A DNA stretch of 64,000 bases from Chloroflexota bacterium (GTDB lineage Bacteria; Chloroflexota; Anaerolineae; Anaerolineales; Villigracilaceae): positions 62,001 through 126,000 of the forward strand of contig JAJYLQ010000008.1 in the NCBI GenBank assembly GCA_021787595.1, written 5' to 3'. The first letter of the stretch is position 1; each line of letters starts with the position of its first letter. The notes beneath the pieces were generated by a model. That model was not told the origin of the DNA. It was given only the letters and a program-made list of their open reading frames with translations, and ran no database searches. Below are positions 56,606 through 64,000 of this stretch, one piece after another. The translations under genes and the position numbers were made by a program.

Positions 56606-59053
56606 ATGGATTCCAGGACTCTGCGTGTTCTCGAGTACGACAAGATCCTCGCCCAGCTGGCGGGCTTTTGTGATTTCTCCGCTTCGGCGAATTTGGGGCG
56701 CGCGCTCCAGCCTTCCAACCATTTTGATGAAGTGACGCGTCTGCTTGCCGAGACGACCGAAGCGCGCTATCTGCTTTCGACTCATGACCTGACCATCGGC
56801 GGCTCGCACGACATCCGCGCCTCCGCCGACCTCGCGGCGCGCGGCGGCGTGATTGACCCGCAACAAATGCTTGAGATCAAATCCACGCTGATGGCCTGCC
56901 GCGACTTAAAGAAATCTCTCGCACATTCCGCAGAAAAAACCCCTCGCCTCGCGCAGATCGCGGTTGGACTCCCTGAATCATTCGGTATCGTTGATGCGAT
57001 CACGCGCGTGCTGTCGGAACGCGGTGAAGTCTTGGATTCAGCTTCGGATAAATTAGCAAGCATTCGCCGCGAGGTGCGTGTGGCGCGTGACCGTCTGATG
57101 TCGCGTCTGCAAAAATATTTAACGGAGTCCGCTTCCAAGTTGCAGGAGCCGATCATCACCCAACGCGATGGACGCTATGTGATTCCATTGCGTGCTGAAT
57201 TCAAAAGCAGTATTAAAGCTATTGTCCACGATCAATCGTCATCCGGTGCAACATTGTTCGTTGAACCACTGCCGGTCGTCGAACTCAACAATCAAGTCCG
57301 TGAGCTTGAACTTGCCGAACGCGATGAAGAGCGAAGAATTCTTGCTGAACTCTCTGGTCTCATCGGCGCGCACGCGGTCGAACTCAAATATGGAATCGAA
57401 AATCTTGCCATCCTTGATCTTGCATTTGCAAAGGCAAAATACGCGGAAGAGATTCATGCGAGTGAACCAGTGATGCACAAGATGGATCATGGATCATGGT
57501 TAATGGATCATGGCAAAACCATTAACCATGATCCATTAACCATCATCTTGCTTCACTCCCGCCACCCACTGCTCGATCCAAATACTGTGGTGCCAATTGA
57601 TATCAATCCAAGAGAAGGAACGCGCGCCCTCGTCATCACCGGCCCGAACACCGGCGGCAAAACGGTTTCGCTCAAAACCGTCGGTTTGCTGGCGCTCATG
57701 GCTCAAAGCGGATTGCACATCCCGGCGCAAAGCGGCTCGGAACTCCCATGCTTCCATGATGTCTTCGCCGATATTGGCGACGAACAATCCATCGAGCAAT
57801 CGCTCAGCACGTTTTCATCGCACATCACCAATATCATCCACATCTTGAAGAAAGCCGATGAGCGTTGCCTTGTCATCCTCGATGAACTCGGCGCCGGCAC
57901 GGATCCGCAGGAAGGCGCGGCGCTGGCGCGCGCTATATTGAGGCATCTCATCGAACGCGGCATCACGACGTTCGTTGCGACGCATTATCCTGAACTCAAA
58001 ACGTTCGCGCATTCGACCGAAGGCGTGGTCAATGCTTCGCTTGAATTCGATGTTCAGACTCTACGCCCGACCTATCATTTGACCATCGGATTGCCGGGAC
58101 GATCCAATGCATTAGCCATCGCTCAGCGCCTCGGCCTGGACCCGCAGCTGGTCGCCGCGGCAAAGAGCGAGATCAACCCCGACGATCTGCGCGCCGACAA
58201 ACTGCTCGACGATATCCGCAAGGAACGCAATCGCACTTCGCGCGAAAGGGAAAAATTGGAGAAAGCCCGCGCCAGACTCGAAGAACAGACTCGCAGTCTC
58301 GAAAAACGATTGGACAAAATCGAGGACGAGCGCCGCGAGGTTTTAGCCAAAGCGCGCGCCGAAGGCGAACTCGAAGTCGCGGTGCTGAAACAAAACATCG
58401 AGTCACTGAAACAACAATTGAAGAAAGCGCGCCAGCCGTTACAGGCCATCAAAGAGTTGGAAGAAAAAGTCGAGGCGATTGAAGAGAAAACGCAGATGCC
58501 AATTGAAAGACAGTTGACGGTGGACGGTGGACGGTCTACGGTCTATGGTCAACCGTCTTTAAAGTTGGGCGAGCGAGTCATCGTCGCCTCGCTAAAATCA
58601 GAGGGCATCGTGACCGCTTTGAGCGAGTCCGAGGCGGAGGTTCAGATTGGCACGTTACGCGTCAGGGCGAAGTTCAATGATTTGGAGAGAAAGGCCAGTG
58701 GTCAGTCATCAGTCAGCAGCGATCAGTTATCGGTCAGCAGTGATCAGTCACGCATCACGCATCACTCGTCACTTGCTACTCGTCACACGTCGCCGGCAAC
58801 TTCCCCCGGCATGGAAATCAGCCTGCGCGGCAAATTGGTCGAAGACGGACTCGACGAGCTGGACAAATATCTGGAGAAAGCCTATTCAGCAGGGTTGCCG
58901 TTCGTCCGCATCGTGCATGGCAAAGGGACGGGCAAGATGCGCGAAGCGGTGCGATCTGCGTTGAAAGACAGCCCGTACGTCAAATCATTCGAAGAGGCGC
59001 ATGAGAGCGAGGGCGGTGCAGGTGTGACGATTGCAAAGCTCGAAAAGGGTTAG
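56606..59053 (+). CDS. mutS2: endonuclease MutS2
   Basis: An 815-residue MutS2, a MutS-family ATPase without the mismatch-reading domain, linked to suppression of recombination and to rescue of collided ribosomes in Firmicutes. The N-terminal core and clamp region (about 1-330) has RDGRYVIPLRAEFKSSIKAIVHDQSSSGATLFVEP near 187-221; Walker A is TGPNTGGKTVSLKTVG near 344, Walker B CLVILDELGAGTDPQEGAAL near 422, followed by a coiled coil (about 535-625) and the C-terminal Smr nuclease domain (about 733-815, LRGKLVEDGLDELDKYL and IVHGKGTGKMREAV). Three low-complexity inserts encoded by DNA repeats lie at about 292-312, 634-652 and 695-731. The start ATG at 56606 follows the -10 box closely; the longer frame starts inside the promoter. 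Confidence 0.93.
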   Translation: MDSRTLRVLEYDKILAQLAGFCDFSASANLGRALQPSNHFDEVTRLLAETTEARYLLSTHDLTIGGSHDIRASADLAARGGVIDPQQMLEIKSTLMACRDLKKSLAHSAEKTPRLAQIAVGLPESFGIVDAITRVLSERGEVLDSASDKLASIRREVRVARDRLMSRLQKYLTESASKLQEPIITQRDGRYVIPLRAEFKSSIKAIVHDQSSSGATLFVEPLPVVELNNQVRELELAERDEERRILAELSGLIGAHAVELKYGIENLAILDLAFAKAKYAEEIHASEPVMHKMDHGSWLMDHGKTINHDPLTIILLHSRHPLLDPNTVVPIDINPREGTRALVITGPNTGGKTVSLKTVGLLALMAQSGLHIPAQSGSELPCFHDVFADIGDEQSIEQSLSTFSSHITNIIHILKKADERCLVILDELGAGTDPQEGAALARAILRHLIERGITTFVATHYPELKTFAHSTEGVVNASLEFDVQTLRPTYHLTIGLPGRSNALAIAQRLGLDPQLVAAAKSEINPDDLRADKLLDDIRKERNRTSREREKLEKARARLEEQTRSLEKRLDKIEDERREVLAKARAEGELEVAVLKQNIESLKQQLKKARQPLQAIKELEEKVEAIEEKTQMPIERQLTVDGGRSTVYGQPSLKLGERVIVASLKSEGIVTALSESEAEVQIGTLRVRAKFNDLERKASGQSSVSSDQLSVSSDQSRITHHSSLATRHTSPATSPGMEISLRGKLVEDGLDELDKYLEKAYSAGLPFVRIVHGKGTGKMREAVRSALKDSPYVKSFEEAHESEGGAGVTIAKLEKG
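57481..57543 (+). repeat. in-frame ATGGATCATGG-type repeat in mutS2
   Basis: Repeats of ATGGATCATGG and TTAATGGATCATGG, with an inverted ACCATGATCCATTAACCAT arm, insert about 20 residues (MDHGSWLMDHG and NHDPLTI) before the ATPase core. The inverted arms could form a stem. Confidence 0.8.
58508..58558 (+). repeat. in-frame GGTGGACGGTC-type repeat in mutS2
   Basis: GTTGACGGTGGACGGTGGAC, then GGTCTACGGTCTATGGTCAA: direct and inverted copies of a GGTCNACGGT word, encoding LTVDGGRSTVYGQPS. The same family is inside the DUF2298 gene at 4423-4478. Confidence 0.8.
58690..58800 (+). repeat. in-frame CAGTNATCAGT-type repeat in mutS2
   Basis: Runs of GTCAGTCATCAGTCAGCAG and ATCAGTTATCGGTCAGCAG, then CACGCATCACGCATCACTCG, encode a Ser/Gln/His/Thr-rich linker of about 37 residues between the coiled coil and the Smr domain. 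Such CAGTTATCAGT words are abundant dispersed repeats in some bacteria. Confidence 0.8.
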
Positions 59054-59204
59054 AAACAAACAGGATGCCTGAATGCAAGGCGAGGGAATCCAGGCCGGGC
59101 GGCGGTAAAGAAGCCCCATGGCATTGCTCCGCGAACATCATATCAACCGCGAAGATTTGTGGCGCGATATGTATATCGCTTTTGGCTGTGGAATGAATTC
59201 CGCG

Positions 59205-60851
59205 CTACGCTTTCACCAGACTGAATTTTTCCTTTCCGGCGCGGTAATTGCCGTTGTGTTTGAGCACCTGTTCCACCAAATCTTCAGGAATGTCCACAAA
59301 CGTAAATTTTTCTTCGATGTGAATCTTTCCGATCACGTGGCCGGGGATGTTCGCATGAAACGCAATCGTGCCGACGATGTCGTTCGGGCGGATGCCGTTG
59401 GCTTTGCCTTTGCTGATCTTCAAGCGGATCATTCCTTCTTCGTGCGAAACGCGGCGGGACTTCCCAAAGTCACGTTTGCCTGACCCGCGCGGATTGCGCT
59501 CGAAATCTTTCCCCGACTTGTGGGCGGCTTCCGCTTTGACGTCTGCGATCTCGGCGATGGGGCGCTGCTTCTCATCCGCGCGCGCGATCTTGAGCGCCGC
59601 GGCAGCGATGTTCAACGGATCATGCCCGGCATCAATGAGTTGCTGAACCATTTCAAGTTCGCGCTTGTAACGTCCGCGTCCCAGCCAGATTTTCATGTTC
59701 TCGACCACCTGCGCTTCGCGGTGACGAGTGATATCTTCGATGGTCGGAAGCTCCATCTTCGCGATGTTTTGCTTGGTCAGCGCTTCCACTTCACGCAGAC
59801 GGCGTTTCTCGCGCGGCGAAATCAATGTGATGGCGATGCCAGCTTTGCCTGCGCGTCCGGTTCGTCCAACGCGATGGACATACACTTCAGCATCATCAGG
59901 CAGATGATAGTTGAACACATGAGAGATATCTTCGATATCGAGTCCGCGCGCGGCGACATCGGTCGCGACCAGCACCTTGAGTTGGTTCGCTCTGAATCGC
60001 CCGAGGACGCGTTCGCGCGCCTGCTGATCCAAATCTCCGTGGATGGCTTCGGCAGGAATGCCGCGCACGACGAGTTCGTTTGCGAGTTGACTCGTCTCTG
60101 CGCGCGTGCGGGCGAAGATCAGTGCGCTGTGGATGGGTTCGATCTCGAAGAGACGCGTCAGCGCGTTGGTCTTGTCATTTTCGTGGACGAGGTAATAGCG
60201 TTGTTCGGTTGTGGTCAGGGTGAGCGTGTCTCGTTTAATGGTGACCGCTTGCGGGTCGCGCATGAAGCGGCTGGCGAGGGAGCGGATCCGCTGTGGCAAT
60301 GTCGCGCTGAATAACGCCGTTTGCCGTTCGACGGGCGTCTCGCTCAAAATCTTTTCTACATCTTCAATGAAGCCCATGTTGAGCATCTCATCGGCTTCAT
60401 CCAATACAACCGTGTGGACGTGTTTGATGTTTAGCGCGTTTCGTTCAATCAAATCCAGCAAACGTCCCGGCGTGCCAACGACAATATCCACGCCGCGATT
60501 GAGACTTGAAATTTGCGGGCCGTACGGTTGCCCGCCGTAGACGGCAAGCACGCGCACGTTGAGATGCTTTCCATATTCAGTGATGGAATCAGCAACTTGC
60601 AATGCAAGTTCACGCGTCGGTGCGAGGATCAGGCTTTGCACGTGACGTTCGTGTGTGAAGTTGTTGAGAATGGGGAGGGCGAACGCGGCGGTCTTGCCTG
60701 TGCCGGTTTGCGCCTGTCCGATCACGTCCGCACCGGTGAGCATGAGCGGAATCATGCCCGCTTGAATCGGCGTTGGCTCGGTGTAGCCAAGTTCGGTAAT
60801 GGCCTGCATCAACTCGGGACGCAGGTTGAGAGAAGTAAATTCGGTTGTCAT
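59205..60851 (-). CDS. DEAD-box RNA helicase (DeaD/DbpA-like)
   Basis: A 548-residue ATP-dependent RNA helicase. The Q motif is GYTEPTPIQ near residues 18-26, motif I AQTGTGKTAAFALP near 43-56, motif Ia PTRELALQ near 77, motif II DEADEMLNMGF near 150, motif III SATLP near 182, motif V/VI region DVAARGLDIEDISHVFNYHLPDD and HRVGRTGRAGKAG near 326-338. The C-terminal domain (about 470-545) matches the DbpA RNA-binding domain (MIRLKISKGKANGIRPNDIVGTIAF, IGKIHIEEKFTFVDIPE), which targets 23S rRNA in some homologues. A ribosome-assembly or cold-adaptation role is inferred. It is convergent with mutS2, with a 151-base gap in which I see no feature. Confidence 0.93.
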   Translation of the reverse strand: MTTEFTSLNLRPELMQAITELGYTEPTPIQAGMIPLMLTGADVIGQAQTGTGKTAAFALPILNNFTHERHVQSLILAPTRELALQVADSITEYGKHLNVRVLAVYGGQPYGPQISSLNRGVDIVVGTPGRLLDLIERNALNIKHVHTVVLDEADEMLNMGFIEDVEKILSETPVERQTALFSATLPQRIRSLASRFMRDPQAVTIKRDTLTLTTTEQRYYLVHENDKTNALTRLFEIEPIHSALIFARTRAETSQLANELVVRGIPAEAIHGDLDQQARERVLGRFRANQLKVLVATDVAARGLDIEDISHVFNYHLPDDAEVYVHRVGRTGRAGKAGIAITLISPREKRRLREVEALTKQNIAKMELPTIEDITRHREAQVVENMKIWLGRGRYKRELEMVQQLIDAGHDPLNIAAAALKIARADEKQRPIAEIADVKAEAAHKSGKDFERNPRGSGKRDFGKSRRVSHEEGMIRLKISKGKANGIRPNDIVGTIAFHANIPGHVIGKIHIEEKFTFVDIPEDLVEQVLKHNGNYRAGKEKFSLVKA

Positions 60852-60867
60852 CCTATCCTTTTATTTC

Positions 60868-60950
60868 TGTCATTGCGAGCGGGCGAAGCGAGTGTGGCAA
60901 TCTCCGATATAAGGAGATTGCTTCGGGCAAAGTACGCCCTCGCAATGACA
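60868..60950. repeat. GTCATTGCGAG palindromic repeat element
   Basis: GTCATTGCGAG (60869-60879) and CTCGCAATGAC (60939-60949) are the ends of an 80-base imperfect palindrome; the inner arms are GCAATCTCC and GGAGATTGC around GATATAA. This GTCATTGCGAG...GGAGATTGC family is a widely dispersed intergenic repeat in many bacteria and is likely spread like a MITE. Confidence 0.8.
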
Positions 60951-61027
60951 CATAGATTGTTCTGATGACTCCGCCTAACTTCCTTCTTGCCAACCAAAGT
61001 TTATCTTTGCAGATAAACCCGCCCAAC

Positions 61028-61060
61028 AAAAAAGCCCGACAAATTGCGTCGGGACTTTAT
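61028..61060 (-). terminator. hairpin terminator reading best on the minus strand
   Basis: CCCGAC (61035-61040), loop AAATTGC, GTCGGG (61048-61053). An A-run at 61028-61033 gives a T-run on the minus strand, while the plus strand has a weak ACTTTATT. Its orientation matches no annotated minus-strand gene to its right. Confidence 0.55.
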
Positions 61061-61202
61061 TCAGAGTGATCAAAACAATTTCCCAGAACACGGGCTCTTT
61101 TTCAAGAACGGATGGAGTTTACCACAATTATTCGGAACTCGGGGCGAAAATCGAAATCAGGTTGAGTGCTAAAATAAACCATCTTGCCCGGAGGAAACCA
61201 TC

Positions 61203-62876
61203 ATGCCCAGACCCCGCTTCAATAAATTCCATCGCTACGACGAACTCACAAAACTTTTGAAAGCCTATGCAAAGGAATATCCAAAGCTTTTCAAACTGGA
61301 AAGCATTGGCAAAAGCCACGAGGGCCGCGATGTTTGGCTGATCACCGCGACCAACTTCAAGTCCGGGGAGGATGCGGACAAACCTGCTTTTTGGGTGGAT
61401 GGCAACATCCACGCGTCGGAGGTCACAGCGTCTGCGGCCTGTTTGTATTTCATCCACACGCTCGCGACGAAATATGGAAAAGATAAACAAGTCACAGCCG
61501 CGCTCGACACGCGCGCGTTTTATGTCGTTCCGCGCCTCAATCCCGATGGCGCGGAATGGGCGCTGGCCGATAAGCCCAAAGTGATCCGTTCGAGCACGCG
61601 GCCTTATCCGTATGACGAAGAGCCGGTGGACGGATTGCTCGAAGAAGATGTTGACGGCGATGGGCGGATTCTCTTAATGCGCGTGCCCGATCCAAACGGG
61701 GCCTGGAAGCGGCATCCGAAGGAACCCCGTCTTCTCGTCCGACGCGACCCCGCGGAAACCGGCGGCAAATATTATCGCGTGCTGCCTGAAGGTTTTCTCA
61801 AAAATTATGATGGCGCGACGATTGAATTGCGTAGTCCAAAAGAAGGCCTGGATTTGAATCGCAATTTCCCGATTGCGTGGCGGACAGAATCAGAACAGCA
61901 AGGCGCGGGACCGTATCCATCGAGCGAGCCGGAAGTTCATAACATGATTGATTTCGTTGTCAAACATAAAAACATCACTGGATCGGTTTCGTTCCACACG
62001 TTTGCCGCGACGATCATGCGTCCGTATGATGACCGCTCCGACGATGAATTCCCTGCCGAAGATTTGTGGACGTACAAAAAAATCGGCGATGAAGGCACGA
62101 AGCTGACGGGCTATCCAAATATTTCAGTCTTTCACGATTTCAAATATCATCCCAAGTCTGTGACCACCGGCGCGTCCGACACGTGGATGTACGATCATCT
62201 TGGCATCTTCGCCTGGACGGTCGAGCTATGGAGTCCGATCGCGCGAGCGGGAATCAAAAATTATAAATACATTGATTGGTTCCGCGAGCATTCGGTCGCC
62301 GATGATTTGAAGATTCTCAAATGGAGCGATACAAAACTCAAGGGCGAAAGTTATGTGGATTGGTATGAGTTCGATCATCCGCAATTGGGCAAAGTCGAAC
62401 TGGGCGGCTGGGACTATTTGCACACGTGGACGAATCCGCCCGGCGAATTTTTGGAGAAGGAAATCAAACCATTTCCCGCCTGGTTGATCTGGCACGCGTT
62501 GATCTCACCGAAGCTGAACCTGCGCGAGCAGCGCGTAACGGATTTGGGCAAGGGCGCATATCGCATCCGAATTGTGGTTGAAAATACGGGCTGGCTTCCC
62601 AGTTATGTCACGAAGAAAGCGCTCGAGAGAAAGACGCGCGGGCTGGTCTGCGAGATCGAATTGCCGAAAGGCGCGAAGCTCGAAATGGGCAAGCCGCGCG
62701 AAGAACCCGGTCAGTTGGAAGGACGCGCATACAAGGGCGCTTTGCTGGATTCCGAGGGCACGCCGGATCGGGTGAAGGTCGAATGGATTGTCCGCGCGCC
62801 GAAAGGCGGGAAGGTAAAAATTGTCGCGCGCCACGAACGCGCTGGAACCGTGAGAACGGAATTGGAATTGAAATGA
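61203..62876 (+). CDS. M14-family zinc carboxypeptidase
   Basis: A 557-residue peptidase of the M14 (carboxypeptidase A) family. Zinc ligands are His and Glu of NIHASE near residues 69-74 and a later His, likely in SVSFHTFAATIMRPYDD near 262. Substrate binding is suggested by DLNRNFPIAW near 218-227 and by the C-terminal part of the catalytic domain with FAWTVELWSP near 340. No signal peptide is seen, so it may act in the cytoplasm or use another route. The last 140 residues form a strand-rich domain (RIRIVVENTGWLPSYVTKKAL). A GGAGGAAACC ribosome site precedes the ATG. It would remove C-terminal residues from peptides; specificity is not readable. Confidence 0.9.
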   Translation: MPRPRFNKFHRYDELTKLLKAYAKEYPKLFKLESIGKSHEGRDVWLITATNFKSGEDADKPAFWVDGNIHASEVTASAACLYFIHTLATKYGKDKQVTAALDTRAFYVVPRLNPDGAEWALADKPKVIRSSTRPYPYDEEPVDGLLEEDVDGDGRILLMRVPDPNGAWKRHPKEPRLLVRRDPAETGGKYYRVLPEGFLKNYDGATIELRSPKEGLDLNRNFPIAWRTESEQQGAGPYPSSEPEVHNMIDFVVKHKNITGSVSFHTFAATIMRPYDDRSDDEFPAEDLWTYKKIGDEGTKLTGYPNISVFHDFKYHPKSVTTGASDTWMYDHLGIFAWTVELWSPIARAGIKNYKYIDWFREHSVADDLKILKWSDTKLKGESYVDWYEFDHPQLGKVELGGWDYLHTWTNPPGEFLEKEIKPFPAWLIWHALISPKLNLREQRVTDLGKGAYRIRIVVENTGWLPSYVTKKALERKTRGLVCEIELPKGAKLEMGKPREEPGQLEGRAYKGALLDSEGTPDRVKVEWIVRAPKGGKVKIVARHERAGTVRTELELK

Positions 62877-62880
62877 ATTT

Positions 62881-62913
62881 GCAGGGGCAAGTCTCAGACG
62901 TGCCCCTGCTTTT
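62881..62913 (+). terminator. Rho-independent terminator of the carboxypeptidase gene
   Basis: GCAGGGGCA (62881-62889), 11-base loop, TGCCCCTGC (62901-62909) and TTTT. The hairpin belongs to the GCAGGGGC repeat family seen between parA and parB. Confidence 0.85.
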
Positions 62914-62990
62914 ATACATTTATCCGCCGTTTGAAATGCAACAGATGTTACAATACCTTCGCCAATGCGGTATCGGGAGCGGCGAACGTA

Positions 62991-63013
62991 GGGACAATTT
63001 GGCAAATTGTCCC
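62991..63013. repeat. perfect palindrome GGGACAATTTG-G-CAAATTGTCCC
   Basis: An 11-1-11 inverted repeat 60 bases upstream of the response-regulator promoter. The sequence type (GGGNCAATTTG) is a known kind of dispersed intergenic palindrome; an operator role is possible. Confidence 0.7.
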
Positions 63014-63033
63014 ACAAATGGCGAAAGTATTGA

Positions 63034-63050
63034 TGTTAACCTCGTGTTAA
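63034..63050 (-). promoter_or_regulatory. Pho-box-like direct repeats
   Basis: On the minus strand TTAACA occurs twice (63050-63045 and 63039-63034) with an 11-base period, the consensus and spacing of Bacillus PhoP half-sites. Only two of the usual four repeats are seen, 23 bases upstream of the -10 box of the response-regulator gene. Confidence 0.4.
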
Positions 63051-63072
63051 AAGGAATCGTGTTTGCCTCGCT

Positions 63073-63078
63073 TATAAT
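63073..63078 (+). promoter_or_regulatory. -10 box (TATAAT) of the response-regulator gene
   Basis: TATAAT lies 18 bases before the ATG at 63097, with an AGGTGGAAATAGG ribosome site between. No good -35 box, which would fit an activator-dependent promoter. Confidence 0.55.
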
Positions 63079-63096
63079 CGAACAGGTGGAAATAGG

Positions 63097-63810
63097 ATGA
63101 TGAGCGAAGTTGTTCTAGTTGTCGAAGACGAACCGTCTTTGCAGGATACGTTGACGTATAACCTGAAAAAGGAGGGTTATGCCGTCGAGGCGGTCGGCGA
63201 CGGCCGTTCCGCCCTCGAAGCGGCGCGTCGTTTGAAACCCGATCTGATCGTCCTGGACATCATGCTTCCAAAACTCGATGGCTTCGAGGTGGCCCGCATT
63301 CTCCGCAAAGAAATGACCACTGCTATCCTGATGCTGACCGCCCGCGACGATGAAATTGACCGCGTGGTCGGACTCGAAGTCGGCGCGGACGATTACCTGA
63401 CCAAACCATTTTCCATGCGTGAATTATTGGCACGCGTCAAAGCCCAATTGCGACGGACGCGTATGCTGCGCGAGGAAATGGAGAAGACGAATGCTTCTGC
63501 CCCTCCACATGAAACTCTAACATTCGATAATCTCGTCATCAATCTCACGCGCCGCGAAGTGACGTTGAACGATCAGCCGTTGCAACTCAAGCCGAAGGAA
63601 TATGAATTGCTTCTTTTTCTCGCGGAGCATCATGGTCAAATGCTTTCGCGCGAATTCGTCCTCGAACGCGTCTGGGGCTGGGATTTCATCGGCGACAGCC
63701 GCACGGTGGATGTGCATGTGAGATGGCTTAGGCAAAAAATCGAAGCCGATGCGGCGAAGCCAACGCGAATTATCACTGTGCGCGGCGGCGGATATCGGTT
63801 CGAAGGTTGA
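63097..63810 (+). CDS. OmpR/PhoB-type response regulator
   Basis: A 237-residue response regulator of the PhoB/PhoP type. The receiver domain has EDE near 10-12, phospho-accepting Asp of [10 protein letters not shown] at about 54, Thr of MLTARDDE near 83 and Lys of YLTKPFSM near 104. The winged-helix domain spans about 138-235 with [55 protein letters not shown] and the wing [14 protein letters not shown]-type end, the PhoB signature. The matching kinase is probably just outside the window to the right. The ATG at 63097 and the next ATG at 63100 are both possible. Pho-box-like repeats upstream suggest self-regulation. Confidence 0.93.
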   Translation: MMSEVVLVVEDEPSLQDTLTYNLKKEGYAVEAVGDGRSALEAARRLKPDLIVLDIMLPKLDGFEVARILRKEMTTAILMLTARDDEIDRVVGLEVGADDYLTKPFSMRELLARVKAQLRRTRMLREEMEKTNASAPPHETLTFDNLVINLTRREVTLNDQPLQLKPKEYELLLFLAEHHGQMLSREFVLERVWGWDFIGDSRTVDVHVRWLRQKIEADAAKPTRIITVRGGGYRFEG

Positions 63811-63836
63811 AGGTTTTAGAAGGTATTCTGAAAACA

Positions 63837-63936
63837 GCCACAGATGAACGCGGATAAACGCTGATGGTTGATAAACAAGGTGAGATCACTGGCAAGTACA
63901 TCAAAAAATCTGAGTTCATCGGTGTTTATCTGTGGC
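63837..63936. repeat. long inverted repeat (GCCACAGAT family)
   Basis: The left arm (63837-63865) starts GCCACAGATGAACGCGGAT; the right arm (63908-63936) is the reverse complement of GCCACAGATAAACACCGAT and beyond. The 29-base arms match at 23 positions with a 42-base spacer. It is a dispersed CACAGATGAA-type repeat that follows the response-regulator gene; no gene is seen from 63811 to the window end. Confidence 0.7.
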
Positions 63937-64000
63937 AGATTTGAATTTAAAAACACTCTGTTGAAGGTTGCAGGTTCTGATGTCGCTCGCACTTGGCATT

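Larger units (their letters stand above)
60852..61202. other. intergenic region with palindromic elements
   Basis: About 350 bases between the divergent helicase and carboxypeptidase genes. It holds the GTCATTGCGAG palindrome (60868-60950), a small AAGTTTATC/GATAAAC dyad near 61000 and the hairpin at 61028-61060. A -10-like TAAAAT at about 61170 precedes the carboxypeptidase gene. No gene is seen. Confidence 0.65.

Noticed and set aside
59118-59483. Plus-strand ORF at the 3' end of the helicase gene
   Set aside because: Mostly antisense to the conserved helicase C-terminus, no ribosome site and no recognisable domain.

Overview
The window reads as a chromosomal segment of a Chloroflexota bacterium, most likely of the Anaerolineae type. 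The evidence is two very large membrane proteins with the DUF2298 (Chlor_Arch_YYY) domain known mainly from Chloroflexi and archaea, several GT-C type membrane proteins, many multi-domain sensor kinases, Thr/Pro-rich lipoproteins, and dispersed short palindromic repeats, some lying in frame inside genes. The assignment is inference from gene content; no rRNA or tRNA gene was found.

Layout. 1-11.6 kb: GT-C/DUF2298 membrane proteins in a tightly overlapping run with a DUF952 protein and a GNAT acetyltransferase. 11.6-13.0 kb: cmk and a plsC-type acyltransferase. 13.4-17.9 kb: a large sensor histidine kinase and an unrecognised soluble protein. 17.9-24.0 kb: a probable cation/potassium module of an APC/KimA-like permease, a P2-type cation ATPase and two RCK (TrkA-N/C) proteins. 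24.0-27.8 kb: the conserved rpmH-rnpA-yidD-yidC-jag operon with a beta-propeller lipoprotein inserted. 27.8-32.0 kb: a PfkB kinase, parA, parB and a YtcJ-like amidohydrolase. 32.0-37.8 kb: two histidine kinases (one with an apparent MshEN-like N-terminus), an OmpR-type regulator, a REC-TadZ/CpaE protein, a small unknown protein and a CpaF/TadA ATPase, with no other pilus genes. 38.0-42.2 kb: a translationally coupled chain of TPR, GNAT, two V4R-like sensors and an alpha/beta hydrolase, preceded by a double-HTH regulator. 42.2-44.1 kb: two tandem DsbA-like proteins with a MITE-like element between them. 44.3-49.3 kb: DUF554, PduO-type adenosyltransferase, a PDZ-7TM-GAF-PAS-cyclase and a HET-C-like protein.

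49.25-56.3 kb is the most unusual part: a visibly AT-richer island of minus-strand exported proteins punctuated by one complete and two 5'-truncated copies of the same DNA methyltransferase gene (plus strand), and by two copies of a 92-bp block holding a LuxR-type 3' end, a near-palindromic operator and a promoter. Two modules share the order MTase 3' end, terminator, small exported protein, larger exported protein, operator-promoter, LuxR end. I read this as a recombining cassette array for LuxR-controlled exported proteins; plain tandem duplication and decay is the alternative.

56.6-64 kb: mutS2 carrying three in-frame repeat insertions, a DbpA/DeaD-like RNA helicase, an M14 carboxypeptidase and an OmpR/PhoB-type response regulator preceded by Pho-box-like repeats. 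Several genes have a TATAAT -10 box only 6-14 nt before the start codon, which predicts leaderless or nearly leaderless mRNAs.
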